NCBI GenBank assembly: GCA_036389395.1
Contig: DASVPY010000024.1
Coordinates: 1 to 64,000, forward strand
Reading direction: 5' to 3'
Source of the DNA: QHXQ01 sp036389395
GTDB lineage: Bacteria > Acidobacteriota > Blastocatellia > Pyrinomonadales > Pyrinomonadaceae
DNA length: 64,000 nt
Under the pieces are notes generated by a model. That model was not told the DNA's origin. It saw only the letters and a program-made list of their open reading frames with translations, and made no database searches. A program made the translations under genes and the position numbers. The first letter of the stretch is position 1. Each line of letters starts with the position of its first letter. Shown here in pieces: positions 63,850-64,000 of the stretch.

Positions 63850-64000
63850 ATGAATAAAGAAAATGATGTGCGGCTCACGATCCTCGTGGTGGAGGATATT
63901 GAGGAGACCCGCGACGGCATAGAGAAGTTGCTGCAAGTAGATGGCTACCGCGTGGAAGCAGCTAGAGATGAACGAGCCGCCGTGGAGAGCGCCCGGCGAC
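63850..64000 (+). CDS. Response regulator receiver domain (partial)
   Basis: The window ends after about 50 residues: VRLTILVVEDIEETRDGIEKLLQVDG, YRVEAARDERAAVESAR. It is the start of a CheY-like receiver with the acidic pair ED. The phospho-Asp and the output domain lie outside the window. The gene follows the desaturase by 3 bases. Confidence 0.85.
   Translation, partial: MNKENDVRLTILVVEDIEETRDGIEKLLQVDGYRVEAARDERAAVESARR

Overview
The window is high-GC bacterial chromosome, most likely from an Acidobacteriota member (Blastocatellia/Pyrinomonadaceae-like). This is inferred from the tgt-yajC-secD-secF block beside a tonB-exbB-exbD-exbD block, the S9 peptidase and short palindromic intergenic repeats; no rRNA or other decisive marker is present.

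1-16.3 kb is core chromosome. On the minus strand lie two ExbD, ExbB and TonB, then SecF, SecD, YajC and Tgt, then the GTPase Der, frameshifted at a heptanucleotide repeat. On the plus strand lie YraN, a membrane-anchored TIR protein with an alpha/alpha-toroid-like C-terminus, and two small unknown genes. An S9 peptidase and tRNA-Gly(GCC) follow.

16.43-57.97 kb is a roughly 41.5-kb island inserted in tRNA-Cys(GCA). A 44-bp copy of the 3' half of the tRNA recurs at 57,925-57,968 and gives the two ends. The left two thirds is a copper/silver resistance load: hybrid histidine kinase, beta-propeller protein, DUF1326/DUF2182 pair, MerR-controlled glutaredoxin-like/MerR/Cu-ATPase/cupredoxin operon, PCYCHC protein, CopC-CopD fusion, Met-rich outer-membrane barrel and CusCBA pump. 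Two tandem rhodaneses each have one in-frame UGA where relatives carry cysteine, with a hairpin just downstream, so they are candidate selenoproteins.

The right third has a tyrosine integrase, an excisionase-like gene, a truncated VirB6/TrbL-like transfer gene fused to a sigma-54 activator fragment, and a broken AbrB/PIN toxin-antitoxin pair. It also has a compact cluster (WGR-like, radical SAM, DUF2997, DUF1257/Ycf35, Ycf46-like AAA+, coiled coil), a 5'-truncated sliding clamp, and a helicase-methylase pseudogene with two in-frame stops. The cluster is the best candidate here for a poorly described system; its ATPase appears to have exchanged the magnesium-contacting residues of Walker A and Walker B.

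58-64 kb is probably the start of a second element at the same tRNA site: both att copies are followed by the same short integrase C-terminal remnant. It holds mostly small unknown proteins, a fatty-acid desaturase and the start of a response regulator. No CRISPR array and no rRNA were seen.
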